Source: Fimbriimonadaceae bacterium
GTDB lineage: Bacteria > Armatimonadota > Fimbriimonadia > Fimbriimonadales > Fimbriimonadaceae
Length of the DNA stretch: 64,000 nucleotides
NCBI GenBank assembly: GCA_023957775.1
Contig: JAMLGR010000009.1
Location: 81,123-145,122 of the forward strand
Direction of reading: 5' to 3'
Part shown: one piece after another, positions 16,638-24,687 of the stretch
Position numbering within the stretch: position 1 is the first letter of the stretch
How the letters are laid out: each line of letters begins with the position of its first letter
The notes under the pieces: generated by a model
Seen by the model: only the letters and a program-made list of their open reading frames with translations
Database searches by the model: none
What the model was told of the DNA's origin: nothing
Program-made: the position numbers and the translations under genes

Positions 16638-17389
16638 CGTGAAGCGATCGGCATGGTCAAGGAGGACCGGGCCTTGCGCTGGGATTCTCCCTTGAGATCG
16701 ATACGGTTGGCGTTGTGGACGAGCCGGTCGAGAATCGCGTCGGCCAAGGTTGGATCGCCCAGCCGCGAATGCCACTCTTCCACCGGGATCTGGGTAGCCA
16801 GAAGCGTCGCCTTTGAGCCGTACCGGTCGTCGAGCACTTCGAGAAGGTCCCGAGCCTGGGCGATGGTAAGGGGATCGCGAAGCCAGTCGTCGAGGATGAG
16901 GAGCTCGACTCGCCGCAGCGCGTCGAGGAACTTGGGATACGAGCCGTCAGCGTGGGCGAGCGTGGAGCTGTAGAGGAGCCTCCCGAGCCGCTCGTAGCGC
17001 ACGGTGAACCCGGCGCGGCAGGCGGAATGGCCCAAGGCGCAAGCGACGTAGGTCTTGCCCGCGCCGGTTGGACCGACGACGATGACGCCCTGCCCCTGCG
17101 CGATCCAATCGCCCCCGGCAAGACCGAGAATGCGCGCGCGGTCCATTCCTCGGCCGGGTTTCATGTCCAGGTCCTCGATAGTGGCGTTTTGGTGTAAGCG
17201 GGCGGCTTTGAGCCGGCGCTGGAACCGCGCGGCCTGGCGCGCGGTCCATTCCTCGTCGATGAGCAGCCCGAGCCGCTCTTCGAAGGAGAGTTCGGCGTAT
17301 TGGGCGCTCTGCATCTGGACCGCCAGCCCGGCGCGAAGGCCGTTCAGTTGCATGGCGGTCAGCTTGTCGAGCATCGGTTGCGTGAGCAT
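16634..17389 (-). CDS. istB: IS21 helper ATPase IstB
   Basis: 251 residues of the DnaC/IstB AAA+ family, which assists the IstA transposase in target choice. Walker A is VGPTGAGKTY near residues 104-113 and Walker B is LLILDDW; the N-terminal helical part (LTAMQLNGLRAGLAVQMQSA, FEERLGLLIDEE) is typical of the IstB N-domain. It begins 12 bp after the istA stop with a GAGGAAAG ribosome binding site. Complete and apparently functional. Confidence 0.95.
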   Translation of the reverse strand: MLTQPMLDKLTAMQLNGLRAGLAVQMQSAQYAELSFEERLGLLIDEEWTARQAARFQRRLKAARLHQNATIEDLDMKPGRGMDRARILGLAGGDWIAQGQGVIVVGPTGAGKTYVACALGHSACRAGFTVRYERLGRLLYSSTLAHADGSYPKFLDALRRVELLILDDWLRDPLTIAQARDLLEVLDDRYGSKATLLATQIPVEEWHSRLGDPTLADAILDRLVHNANRIDLKGESQRKARSSLTMPIASR

Positions 17390-17401
17390 GTTCTTTCCTC
17401 T

Positions 17402-18937
17402 TTAGGTGTAGTAGTCGGGGCCGCGCACATTGGCATGGGCGGCCGTCGGTTCGAGTTCAGGCTGGGGCAGCGGCGCTGCGTCCAGCCCGGTATCGAGAAT
17501 GTTCTTGACGCCTTTGTATCCGGCCAGCCCGAAGACCAGCGCCCGCCGACAGGCGGCTTCAAGCCTCTCGGGGGTGTACCGGTCTCCCAGGCGCAGCACC
17601 CCCAGACACGAGCGAAACGCCTGCTGCGGATGGACGCGCCTTTCGAGGAGTTCGGTGATCACGGCCTGCGTCTGGGGACCGATGCGCGCCGCCCAGGCGA
17701 TGAAGCGCTCGGGGGTCCATTGGGCGTGGGCGCGGTGGCTTTCGGGCATGTGCGCGGGATCGGTCGTGTGCCCGCCCCGACGCTGCGAGCGCACGTGGCT
17801 GGCCAGGCGCACGCCCCCTTCGAAAACCTCGATGGTGAGCGCGGCCGCGCGGATCTCGACCTGCTTGCCGATGAGCTGGTAGGGCACGCTGTAAAAGTGG
17901 TGGTCGAACTCCACGTGGTAGTCGATGGCGACCTTGGCCGGCTTCCAATCCGCCATCTCGAAGGGCCGATCGGGCAGCGGCAGGAGTGCTGGCCTGTCGA
18001 CCAGGTCCATCAGCTCCCTGCGGCTCTGCCCGAGGTGACGCATGGTCCGTTCGTTGACGATCGCTAGGCGCTGGCGGATTGCGTCGTTCGCGGCTGCGAG
18101 CCCGATGAAGGTCTGGTCGCGCAACGGCGCCAGCACGTCGCGCTCGACGATCTGCACGCCGGTCTCGACCTTGGCCTTGTCCCGGGGGGTTCTCACGCGC
18201 GCGGGCACCACCGCTGCTTGGCAGTGGACGGCGAACGCCAGGTACGTCGGGTTCAAGTCAGGCTCGTAGCGGCACGCCTTGTGAACACCCGACTTGAGAT
18301 TGTCGGGCACCGTCAGCGGCACAACGCCTCCGAAGTGTTCGAAGGCGCGGATGTGGCCGCCGATCCAGTTGGCCAGTTCCTGTGTCCACTGCGCCTCGGC
18401 GTAGATGTAGTTGCTGGCCGCCAGCGTATAGACGAAGATCTGCGCCTCGCGCACTTCTCCGGTAGATGGATCGACCACGGACATGGTCAACCCCGCGTAG
18501 TCGACGTAGCCTTCTCCCGCCTCGTGGCTCTGCCGCATCGTAGGGTTCAACGTCTTCTTCCAGCGTCCGTACAGTTCGCAGAACTGGCTGTAGCCGTAGC
18601 CGTTCGGGTGCTCGGCGCGGTACTCGCGCCAGAGCAACTGGAGCGTGACCCCCTTGCGGCTCAGCTCGGCGCGGACTTTGGCCCACTCCGGCAGGGGGAC
18701 CGATGTCCCGGATTCGCGCTGCGGCACCGGGAACAGAAGAGCGAACAACGCCTTGTCGTCCATCTCTTCCGGCAACGGCCAACCGAGCTCTGCCGCTTTG
18801 GCGCGATTGACGTAATCGCTGACGGTGCTGGGCGAAACGCGGCAACTCCGGGCCACCGCCCGGTTGGGCAGCCCGCAGCCCAATTTCAACCTGATGACTT
18901 CTCTGATCTTGCGCACGGACAACTTCTCCTGTGCCAT
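17402..18937 (-). CDS. istA: IS21 transposase IstA
   Basis: 511 residues starting at ATG 18935-18937, chosen because AGGAGGTG lies 6 bases upstream; the frame stays open further but without homology. An N-terminal HTH (NRAVARSCRVSPSTVSDYVNRA) is followed by a DDE core: Asp in YVDYAGLT, Asp in VPDNLKSGV, Glu in DKAKVETGV. The C-terminal part contains the Mu-transposase-like beta barrel (YSVPYQLIGKQVEIRA). It acts with IstB on the multiple terminal repeats of the element. Confidence 0.95.
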   Translation of the reverse strand: MAQEKLSVRKIREVIRLKLGCGLPNRAVARSCRVSPSTVSDYVNRAKAAELGWPLPEEMDDKALFALLFPVPQRESGTSVPLPEWAKVRAELSRKGVTLQLLWREYRAEHPNGYGYSQFCELYGRWKKTLNPTMRQSHEAGEGYVDYAGLTMSVVDPSTGEVREAQIFVYTLAASNYIYAEAQWTQELANWIGGHIRAFEHFGGVVPLTVPDNLKSGVHKACRYEPDLNPTYLAFAVHCQAAVVPARVRTPRDKAKVETGVQIVERDVLAPLRDQTFIGLAAANDAIRQRLAIVNERTMRHLGQSRRELMDLVDRPALLPLPDRPFEMADWKPAKVAIDYHVEFDHHFYSVPYQLIGKQVEIRAAALTIEVFEGGVRLASHVRSQRRGGHTTDPAHMPESHRAHAQWTPERFIAWAARIGPQTQAVITELLERRVHPQQAFRSCLGVLRLGDRYTPERLEAACRRALVFGLAGYKGVKNILDTGLDAAPLPQPELEPTAAHANVRGPDYYT

Positions 18938-19143
18938 TCCCACCTCCTGGAGCGAACTCCGAGAAGCCAAGGATGGCGGATTCGGTTATCCAGCACCTGG
19001 GAAGATTCCGGAGCATGCCGATCGCTCATTCCGGACAAGAGCCCAAAACCGATCGGCATGGCCCGGAATCCGTGATCGCCATGCCCCGGAATCCGTGATC
19101 GGCATGGCCCGGAATGAGCGATCGCTTTGGGCCGGTGCATGCA

Positions 19144-19194
19144 ATGGTGGATTTGCCGTTCACCTGGACCTTTCGGAACCCCAGTGGTGCCTGA
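19144..19194 (+). pseudogene. 3' end of the gene split by IS21
   Basis: This 51-bp piece starts with the second copy of the ATGGTGG target duplication and supplies the last native codons (VDLPFTWTFRNPSGA, stop TGA) of the gene that starts at GTG 16248. It has no start signal of its own. Confidence 0.75.
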
Positions 19195-19797
19195 CCCATC
19201 GTTTCCCCTGAGCTCGCCTCCTGGCAATCTCCAGTCTTCCCATCTCGGAGATGTGTTGATAGGATGCGGTCAAGTCAGAATGGTTCGCCCTGCTCATGCT
19301 ACTCCTCCATTCTTCGATGAGTCTGGGTTGCGGTCAAAAGGAGTTGCATCCACGAAACGCTGGTCGTCTTCGGACAAACCTGCCAACAGAGTGCGAATGC
19401 GCTCCCGCCAAGCCCACCGAAGGGGAATGCTGAATTTCCCACATCTTAACCTGATGGTTCTCACATTGGGACGCCTAATGGGAACGGTTTGAACTCCCTC
19501 TGTTGCGGAGTTCGATTCCCCTTCGAGGTTCAGCGGGAGACTTCTACAGCACGGACACACATCCTGTCGTATACTGGCTATTGGGGCACCTCTGACACGA
19601 TCACTCTTGGAGCCGGCGTAGCAGTAACCGCAACGACCAATGCAATGTACAGGAAATGTGGTCTTCCAGGCAAGACCAGCTGGAGTTCGTGGTTGGTCTG
19701 TGGAATATATACTATAAGCAGTTGCTTGCTCTTTGTGCCAGTCTAACGAAATACGGATACTGCGAAGACGGCGGCTATCGCAACAAGCAAAGAGAAT
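19195..19797. other. Island spacer without a convincing gene
   Basis: About 600 bp of mixed GC in which no frame looks like an intact protein. Short open frames exist on both strands. One plus frame near 19540-19830 reads YYKQLLALCASLTKYGYCED, a helical Cys-bearing stretch like some RHS C-terminal regions but stop-interrupted upstream. It is probably decayed RHS or IS debris. Confidence 0.4.
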
Positions 19798-20235
19798 GTG
19801 AAGACGTTGAAAGGCCATTTTATTAGATTTCTGAGCGTTGCAGGTTTTACGCTGCTGCTTGCGTCGCCAGTACCGCTGATCCTAAGCCTAAGTCAGGGAC
19901 AAGCTCCTTCGTCTCAGTATTTCCAAGCAGGATTTCTAAGCGTTGTCGGCGGCGCTTGTTATTGCGTAGGGTCCACGTGCTTGCTTATCGCCAGTCTGCT
20001 AAAATCATGGAAATCTGTGGTTGGAGTGGTAGTCCTAGGTGTACTCGATTTCCTTCTATTGATTGCTTTGCTTCAGGTTGCAGGTACCTCCGATCCTGCA
20101 ATCAGTGCTGGTGTCGGGTCGAATGCGAGGTTCGGGTGGCGAGGAATCGACGGTTTCAATGGTGACGTGAGCCTGAGCCAGTCCGAGGTCTACGGCCGCA
20201 CCAAGGACTGCCTGAGCCTTGACTTGGCAACGTGA
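19798..20235 (+). CDS. Putative small membrane protein with RHS-like tail
   Basis: 145 codons from GTG 19798 at low GC. Three hydrophobic segments are visible (about residues 9-32, 41-68 and 72-95), giving a likely three-helix inner-membrane protein. After residue 100 the chain changes character to NARFGWRGIDGFNG...RTKDCLSLDLAT, resembling the end of an RHS core (FGWxG...), so the frame is probably a chance or recombinational fusion of a membrane-protein gene to RHS debris. No good ribosome binding site is seen. Function unknown; treat as a doubtful gene. Confidence 0.4.
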   Translation: MKTLKGHFIRFLSVAGFTLLLASPVPLILSLSQGQAPSSQYFQAGFLSVVGGACYCVGSTCLLIASLLKSWKSVVGVVVLGVLDFLLLIALLQVAGTSDPAISAGVGSNARFGWRGIDGFNGDVSLSQSEVYGRTKDCLSLDLAT

Positions 20236-20511
20236 AATACGATCGATGGTCAACTCATTGGTCCAAATCCATACTCGTACTATGTAGGCAACCCATCAAG
20301 TAACCCAGGGGCCATATCCAAGTGCAACTCGTACGGAGCTAAGTTAAGCCATTGGAAATGCTGTAGCTCCGAAAATGGGTTTGGTGGTTGCAAGTGCACT
20401 TCTGGGGCTTGGCTGACCGCGTCGGCATTAGTGGCTGCCACCCGTGAGCGCCGATGCTGGCACGAACTGGAGCAGAGACGGTGGGTACCGCGTCGTCAGG
20501 GCCAGCCATAG
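20125..20511 (+). pseudogene. RHS core C-terminal relic with nonsense codon
   Basis: In one frame the sequence runs RFGWRGIDG...GRTKDCLSLDLAT, stop TGA 20233-20235, then NTIDGQLIGPNPYSYYVGNP and onward to TAG 20509-20511. The NPYSYYVGNPS block is the typical end of an RHS repeat-associated core (NxYxYVxNNP), after which the variable toxin domain starts. The Cys-rich stretch following it (KCCSSENGFGGCKCTS) may be the beginning of such a tip. The first half overlaps the membrane-protein frame. Confidence 0.6.
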
Positions 20512-21056
20512 CCGTGCCCGTAGGGCGATCATAGCCCGTAGCGAAGCGAAGGGATCGATCAGGCGGCCCGAAAGGGCATGGCTGAGTCCTGGCGTCGTGG
20601 GCGTGGGCGGAGACCGTCGTAGCGGAAGGGCGGGACGGCGGCGAAGCGGGTACCGAGTTGCAGGGTAGGACAAGGGGAACGGGGTGAGGAGCCGAATCGG
20701 TGGCAGGGGAGAGCGCCGAAGAAGGCGCACGGACCGTACACCGGGGCGGCACCGTTAGAGACCGTCTACGCCTCGCACGAGCCACGGAGAAGGGCAAGAG
20801 ACGGCAATCCTCATGGTTCCTGCGGCTTCATAATGCCCGATTATCAGAGAGGGGGGACCCGCGCAGCGGGGGGGAGTCCTTTGCGAAGCGAACTGATAAT
20901 CGCCATTATGAGAGCCGTGTCTCGCGTGGTTGGCAAACCCTTCGCCGGACCGAGTCCCACCCGTAGCGGTGGGCGAGGGAGGAGCGGTACGGCTCAACAC
21001 CATGCCCGCATCGATGGTTGTGGGCGAGTGCGGATCTGCCGGGCCAAGTGGTCCGC
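20430..21056. other. GC-rich non-coding block with nested dyads
   Basis: About 600 bp of markedly higher GC than the island around it, with open frames on both strands but no protein-like reading (Arg/Ser/Pro-rich). It contains many short self-complementary elements such as GGCCCGAAAGGGC near 20564 and CCCGCGCAGCGGG near 20868. Two larger dyads sit at 20826-20912. It looks like structured DNA or RNA from a mobile element end or integration module; I cannot name it. Confidence 0.4.
20826..20912. repeat. Inverted pair of ATAAT-N4/5-ATTAT dyads
   Basis: The segment CATAATGCCCGATTATCAG (20829-20847) and CTGATAATCGCCATTATGAG (20893-20912) are near-perfect inverted copies, and each copy is itself a dyad (ATAAT, 4-5-base spacer, ATTAT). 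A hairpin-forming GC stretch lies between them. The architecture resembles the core sites of tyrosine recombinases; a decayed tyrosine recombinase gene lies 1.5 kb away. Confidence 0.6.
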
Positions 21057-22196
21057 CTACGTTGAGGTGAACAGGTCCAGATACTCTCGATAGACGAATC
21101 TCCGCCCGTACTCGACAGTCTCGTCGGTCTGAACCAGGATTTCGGCATCGGTGAACTTGGCCACGAGGCGATTCGCATTTGTTCGCGAGAGTTGAGTGAC
21201 GCGTTCGACAGTCTTCACCGAAATGAAGGGGCTCCCGTAAAGGTGCTTGAGGAGAGTCATGGCCGTCGCCTGGTTTCGGCCAAATGCCGCAACTCGAGGA
21301 ATGTCCTTGTCGCGGAGTCTGTTGACTCCTCTTGCGGTCTCAATCGCCTCGTCGGCAACTTGACGGATGCCTTCCAAGAAGAAGGAGAGCCATCCATTGA
21401 TGTCAGAGGAATCGTGATATGCCTGCAACTGATCAAAGTACGCATCTCGGTAGCGCTTGAAGAACTCCGACAAGTACAGGACTGGACGCTTCAGCGCGCC
21501 TGTTTCACAGAGAAAGAACGTCACTAGCAAGCGGCCAGTCCGTCCGTTGCCGTCCACGAAGGGATGGATCGTCTCGAACTGGGCGTGGGCAAGTCCTGCC
21601 CTAATGAGGATTGGTAGTGATGAGGGCGCGTGGATGAACTTCTCAAGATCGGCCAAAGCGCTCTTCATGGGATCCGGCGGAGGGGGAACGTACCGTGCAT
21701 TTGCCGGCGATCCTCCCCCGATCCAGTTTTGCGTCGTTCTGAACTCGCCGGGATACACGTGGCCATGGGATCTACACCCCGAAGCAAGAAGTGTCTCGTG
21801 CACTTCCCGAACCAATCGAAGCGAGAGAGGAAGTTCCTTGAGGCGAGCCAGACCTTGGTTCATCGCTTGTATGTAGCGGCGGATGTCGTCAACATCATCT
21901 GGGAGCCCCGAGATCATCTGGGCCTCAGCTTTCATGGCATCCACCATAGTGGCTTGAGTACCCTCCACCTGGCTGGAAAGGGCAGCTTCCTTGCGGATGT
22001 ACATCAAGATGAAAAGGTCAAGATCGGGCAGTAACTCAGTAATGCCATCAAGCCTTCCCAAGCTTAGGTTGGCAGCCTCAAGAACGGACAGGACACTCTC
22101 ACTGAGTGTTAGATTTATGGGTGGGAATGCCTCTGGAATAAAGGCCTTGTAACCTGCTGGCTGAGAAATATATCTACCGATCATGATCCGTGACAT
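21057..22196 (-). CDS. Fic family protein (predicted AMPylase) with N-terminal inhibitory helix and C-terminal HTH
   Basis: 379 residues. The Fic core motif HPFVDGNGRTGR is complete at 211-222, so catalytic His211 and the phosphate-binding loop are intact; the usual reaction is AMP transfer to a hydroxyl of a target protein. An (S/T)xxxE(G/N) inhibitory motif, SSQVEGT at 74-80, lies in the N-terminal half (class II Fic), so activity is probably self-restrained. A winged-helix end (SVKTVERVTQLSRTNANRLV) suggests DNA binding and autoregulation. A dyad lies just upstream of the start. It lies in the island beside a decayed integrase, and GC is a little below the core. The target is unknown. Confidence 0.92.
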   Translation of the reverse strand: MSRIMIGRYISQPAGYKAFIPEAFPPINLTLSESVLSVLEAANLSLGRLDGITELLPDLDLFILMYIRKEAALSSQVEGTQATMVDAMKAEAQMISGLPDDVDDIRRYIQAMNQGLARLKELPLSLRLVREVHETLLASGCRSHGHVYPGEFRTTQNWIGGGSPANARYVPPPPDPMKSALADLEKFIHAPSSLPILIRAGLAHAQFETIHPFVDGNGRTGRLLVTFFLCETGALKRPVLYLSEFFKRYRDAYFDQLQAYHDSSDINGWLSFFLEGIRQVADEAIETARGVNRLRDKDIPRVAAFGRNQATAMTLLKHLYGSPFISVKTVERVTQLSRTNANRLVAKFTDAEILVQTDETVEYGRRFVYREYLDLFTST

Positions 22197-22206
22197 CCCG
22201 ATTGGA

Positions 22207-22239
22207 GTTGTAATGCCAAGTGGCGTTATCCATTACAAC
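22207..22239. promoter_or_regulatory. Palindromic candidate operator upstream of fic gene
   Basis: Arms GTTGTAATG (22207-22215) and CATTACAAC (22231-22239) are perfect 9-bp inverted repeats, with a smaller GCCA-AG-TGGC dyad inside the left half. The site lies 11 bp upstream of the fic start codon and just ahead of a short divergent ORF, where a repressor such as the wHTH of the Fic protein itself could bind. Function is inferred from position only. Confidence 0.55.
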
Positions 22240-22249
22240 AGAGGATAAC

Positions 22250-22384
22250 ATGTCACGGAAGACGTACAAATGGCCAAAAAAGACTCAACGGTTTTCCACA
22301 GCCCGTATTCCGAGGGTTCTTGAGCCCGTGCACAGATACCTGAGCCACAGAAGAGCCGACAATGAAGGACCCTGCGAACCTTGA
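22250..22384 (+). CDS. Short basic hypothetical ORF divergent from fic
   Basis: 44 codons from ATG 22250 with a GAGG ribosome binding site about 6 bases upstream, ending TGA 22382-22384. The product is strongly basic (MSRKTYKWPKKTQRFSTARI) and has no recognised domain. Its ATG lies 11 bp after the palindrome that also faces the fic gene, so both could share the operator; an antitoxin-type partner for the Fic protein is conceivable but speculative. It may also be non-coding. Confidence 0.35.
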   Translation: MSRKTYKWPKKTQRFSTARIPRVLEPVHRYLSHRRADNEGPCEP

Positions 22385-22412
22385 GCCTTCAGCTTCCCCG
22401 AATGATTGCCCG

Positions 22413-22984
22413 TCAAGGCCCCCCCAAACCCAAAGCAACCGACACGGGCTTCAACCGTCTTGCGTCAGCGTGCCCATAGAGATCGGCCGTCAGCGCGATC
22501 AGTGCGTGTCCGATCATCTTTCCCACCGCGTGGAGGTCCCCCGTTTCGGCCAAGGCCAGATTCGCAGCGGGGTGGCGGAGCTTGTGAGGCGAAACCTCGG
22601 GGAGCCCGCCTTCCGGCAGAGTGCCTTCAGGCGTTGCGCAACGTACTTCGGGTCGAGCCGACGACCGTAGGCGTTCAGAAACGCGATCCCTTCGGGGTCC
22701 TTGATTCCATCGAACATCTGACGGGACTCCATGTCCGTAGCGCCGCAACGAGGTCAGAGCCGATGGGTAGTATGCGGTCTTGGTTGGTCTTGGTGCCCAC
22801 GCGTCGAACGAGCTTGCTCCCGTCTCGCTGAAGCTGGCCCGTGAAGTGGACCTGTCTCGCCGGCAAATCGAGATCAACCCAACGGACTCCGGTAGCTTCT
22901 CCAATGCGAGTGCCGGTCGTAAGCATGAACCAAAGGAGTTCCGAGATCTCTGATGCCCGGTAGACGCCACACGGGTTTGGCCTA
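22413..22984 (-). pseudogene. Tyrosine recombinase/integrase, catalytic domain in several frames
   Basis: Three minus-strand frames carry successive parts of a phage-type integrase catalytic domain. About 22926-22740 reads TTGTRIGEATGVRWVDLDL, containing the first catalytic Arg. The next frame covers GIAFLNAYGRRLDPKYVAQRL. The last, ending at 22413, has SPHKLRHPAANLALAETGD and IGHALIALTADLYGHAD, carrying the HxLRH and the YGH tyrosine. At least two frameshifts and the absence of the N-terminal SAM-like domain mean it is inactive. It probably brought in, or once mobilised, the island, of which it marks the right side. Confidence 0.82.
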
Positions 22985-23029
22985 GAATGGGGTCATCCTT
23001 GCGACGCTTGGAATCGTGGGGACAAGAAG

Positions 23030-23764
23030 ATGCGACAGTCCCTTTCCCGTGATCGAAGAACGGCCACAAATGCCCTCGGGATGCTCCTCGGCTGCCTGGT
23101 CGTGCTTGCCGGCGGATGCGGGCCCTCGCATGCCGAACTTGATGCAGCGCTTGTGAAGGCCGTGGGAGAGGGGGACCTCGCGAAGACCCGTGAACTGCTT
23201 TCCCAAGGCGCAAACCCCAACGCGCGGGACCCCAACCCGGCACGCGGCTTCTCGGTCTTGATCTCGAGCCTGGAGCACCTCGACATCCTCGACGTCCTGC
23301 TGGCCCACGGGGCCGACCCCAACCTGAAGGACGCAAACGGCCTAAGCCCGCTCTCCTACGCCGTGGGTCTCGCATCGGAGACGGGCCCCGAGCCGTTCAA
23401 GCGGCTTGTCGCGGCTGGCGCACGGTTGGATGAACGGGGTCAGAGCGGGGAGACGATCCTCCATTACGCCGCCAACGGCGGAGATCTCGAAATCGTGAAG
23501 TTCCTCGTGAATCAGGGCTTGGACGTAAACGCAAAGGACAACCGGGGAATGACCCCGCTGATGCACAGCGTCTTCTCTTCCGGTCTCCCGAAAGACAAGG
23601 CTCCGATTGAAATCGTCCGGCTGCTGATCGACCTCGGTGCAGACCTCGACGCAAAGGACGCGAAGGGCCAGACCGCCTACGATTGGGCAGCGACGGGACT
23701 CTTCAAAGGGAGGTCGGGGGAGGGCGAACTCCTGAGCCTTCTCCGCCCATCCGCGGGCGGCTAG
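23030..23764 (+). CDS. Ankyrin-repeat lipoprotein
   Basis: 244 residues. An unusually basic N-terminus (MRQSLSRDRRTATNALGML) leads into a lipobox LAGGC, Cys near residue 30, so the protein is a lipoprotein. Four to five ankyrin repeats follow: about 36-66 (LVKAVGEGDLAKTRELLSQG), 70-100, 103-135, 140-170 (TILHYAANGGDLEIVKFLVN) and 173-215 (TPLMHSVFSS...EIVRLLIDLG). Ankyrin repeats bind proteins; the partner is unknown. It lies directly beyond the decayed integrase and returns to core-like GC, so it may mark the island's right border. The next gene converges on it across a strong hairpin. Confidence 0.87.
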   Translation: MRQSLSRDRRTATNALGMLLGCLVVLAGGCGPSHAELDAALVKAVGEGDLAKTRELLSQGANPNARDPNPARGFSVLISSLEHLDILDVLLAHGADPNLKDANGLSPLSYAVGLASETGPEPFKRLVAAGARLDERGQSGETILHYAANGGDLEIVKFLVNQGLDVNAKDNRGMTPLMHSVFSSGLPKDKAPIEIVRLLIDLGADLDAKDAKGQTAYDWAATGLFKGRSGEGELLSLLRPSAGG

Positions 23765-23796
23765 GCATTCGATGCGCGTCGATCCTCTGTTGAGGG

Positions 23797-23829
23797 GCAT
23801 GGGCGGGGTCAGAGGAACCCCACCCATGC
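23797..23829. terminator. Hairpin between convergent genes
   Basis: Arms GCATGGGCGGGGT (23797-23809) and ACCCCACCCATGC (23817-23829) pair over 13 bp with one G-T-type mismatch and a 7-base loop. It lies between two convergent stop codons. There is no clear T tract, so it may slow rather than strictly terminate transcription. Confidence 0.5.
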
Positions 23830-23865
23830 AGATGCCGTCGATCCTAAGTCCCTACAGGGATAGAC

Positions 23866-24537
23866 TCAGGAGCTCTTGCCCTTCCGTCGACGACGGGCCG
23901 CCGAGACCAGGGCCAACGCAGCGAGACCCATCGTTGCCGGCTCGGGAACGGGACTCGCAGTCACCACGAGTTCCGGGTTGTTGCCAGATGTGTTCTCCTT
24001 GGATCGGAAGTAGGGCCAAGGCGAGGTGTTGGGATCGCGAATGATCGCCATGCCGTAATTGGTGGCGCCACCATCGACCCAAGACTGGACGAGCGACGTC
24101 ACGTCCCACTCCTTCCAACCGGTCGCACTCGAGCTTGTCGTCAGACTCGCGGAAGGCGTGGCGGCGAGGCTTGGGCGAGTCGCGTAGGTCAGCGTTCCTT
24201 CGGCCCAGGGATCAAGAACTTGAAACACGTTGTAAGTGATCCCAGATACACCGTTGAAGTCCTGAAAGAGCCGCAGAGTTGCGCCAGTTACCGTGCCGCT
24301 TGCAAAGCTGGAGACATCGAACTGGATGTGCGCGATCACGTCGGTCGCGCCATCCCAGTTCTCAGCGATCCAAGGCCGACCGCCGAAATTGTCATCGCTA
24401 TAATCGTTGCCTGAGGCGCCGCCCGCAATGGCGTCAGCGTCCCCGATCGCACCGAGCGTCACCTGCGCAAAAGCGCTTCCGACCATGAACGCCGACAGCG
24501 CACCCACCAGAGCCAAACGGACAAAAAATTGCTTCAT
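23866..24537 (-). CDS. DNRLRE-type PEP-CTERM protein
   Basis: 223 residues. Signal peptide MKQFFVRLALVGALSAFMVGSAFA; the mature part is a DNRLRE-like beta-sandwich (VIAHIQFDVSSFASGTVTGA; WDVTSLVQSWVDGGATNYGM), a module found in many bacterial surface proteins. The C-terminal signal is VPEP, a hydrophobic helix (ATMGLAALALVSAA) and RRRRKGKSS. The start ATG at 24535-24537 has AGGGAG upstream; the frame extends another 27 codons without homology. Expected to be exported and processed by an exosortase encoded elsewhere. The ligand or structural role is unknown. Confidence 0.88.
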   Translation of the reverse strand: MKQFFVRLALVGALSAFMVGSAFAQVTLGAIGDADAIAGGASGNDYSDDNFGGRPWIAENWDGATDVIAHIQFDVSSFASGTVTGATLRLFQDFNGVSGITYNVFQVLDPWAEGTLTYATRPSLAATPSASLTTSSSATGWKEWDVTSLVQSWVDGGATNYGMAIIRDPNTSPWPYFRSKENTSGNNPELVVTASPVPEPATMGLAALALVSAARRRRKGKSS

Positions 24538-24687
24538 ATTGATTTCTCCCTTAATTGCCAAAAAACCTATCCATGAGTGTAACAAACTCTCCACAGAACC
24601 GACTTCTGCAGAGCACACAACGTGGCAAAACTGGCAATACTGCCGGTCCGACGATCCCGAGGCTCGATGCCACTTCCTCGCCCCTTC

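Larger units (their letters stand above)
16555..19143. mobile_element. IS21-family insertion sequence with 7-bp target duplication
   Basis: A 2,589-bp element. The ends are related: the left begins TGCATATTCCGG and the right, read inward, begins TGCATGCACCGG. Both ends carry multiple copies of a repeat containing ATTCCGG..CATG.CGATCACG, with at least three tandem units at the right (about 19010-19130). The directly repeated flanks ATGGTGG at 16548-16554 and 19144-19150 are the target duplication. It carries istA and istB on the minus strand. Intact genes, ends and duplication point to a recent insertion. Confidence 0.93.

Noticed and set aside
19294..19818. Minus-strand 174-codon ORF after IS21
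   Set aside because: Irregular composition with scattered Cys and Arg, no start signal and no recognisable domain; more likely decayed DNA.
20339..20797. Minus-strand 152-codon ORF in the GC-rich block
   Set aside because: Arg/Pro/Ser-rich, no ribosome binding site, and overlapped by equally open frames on the other strand; the region looks non-coding.
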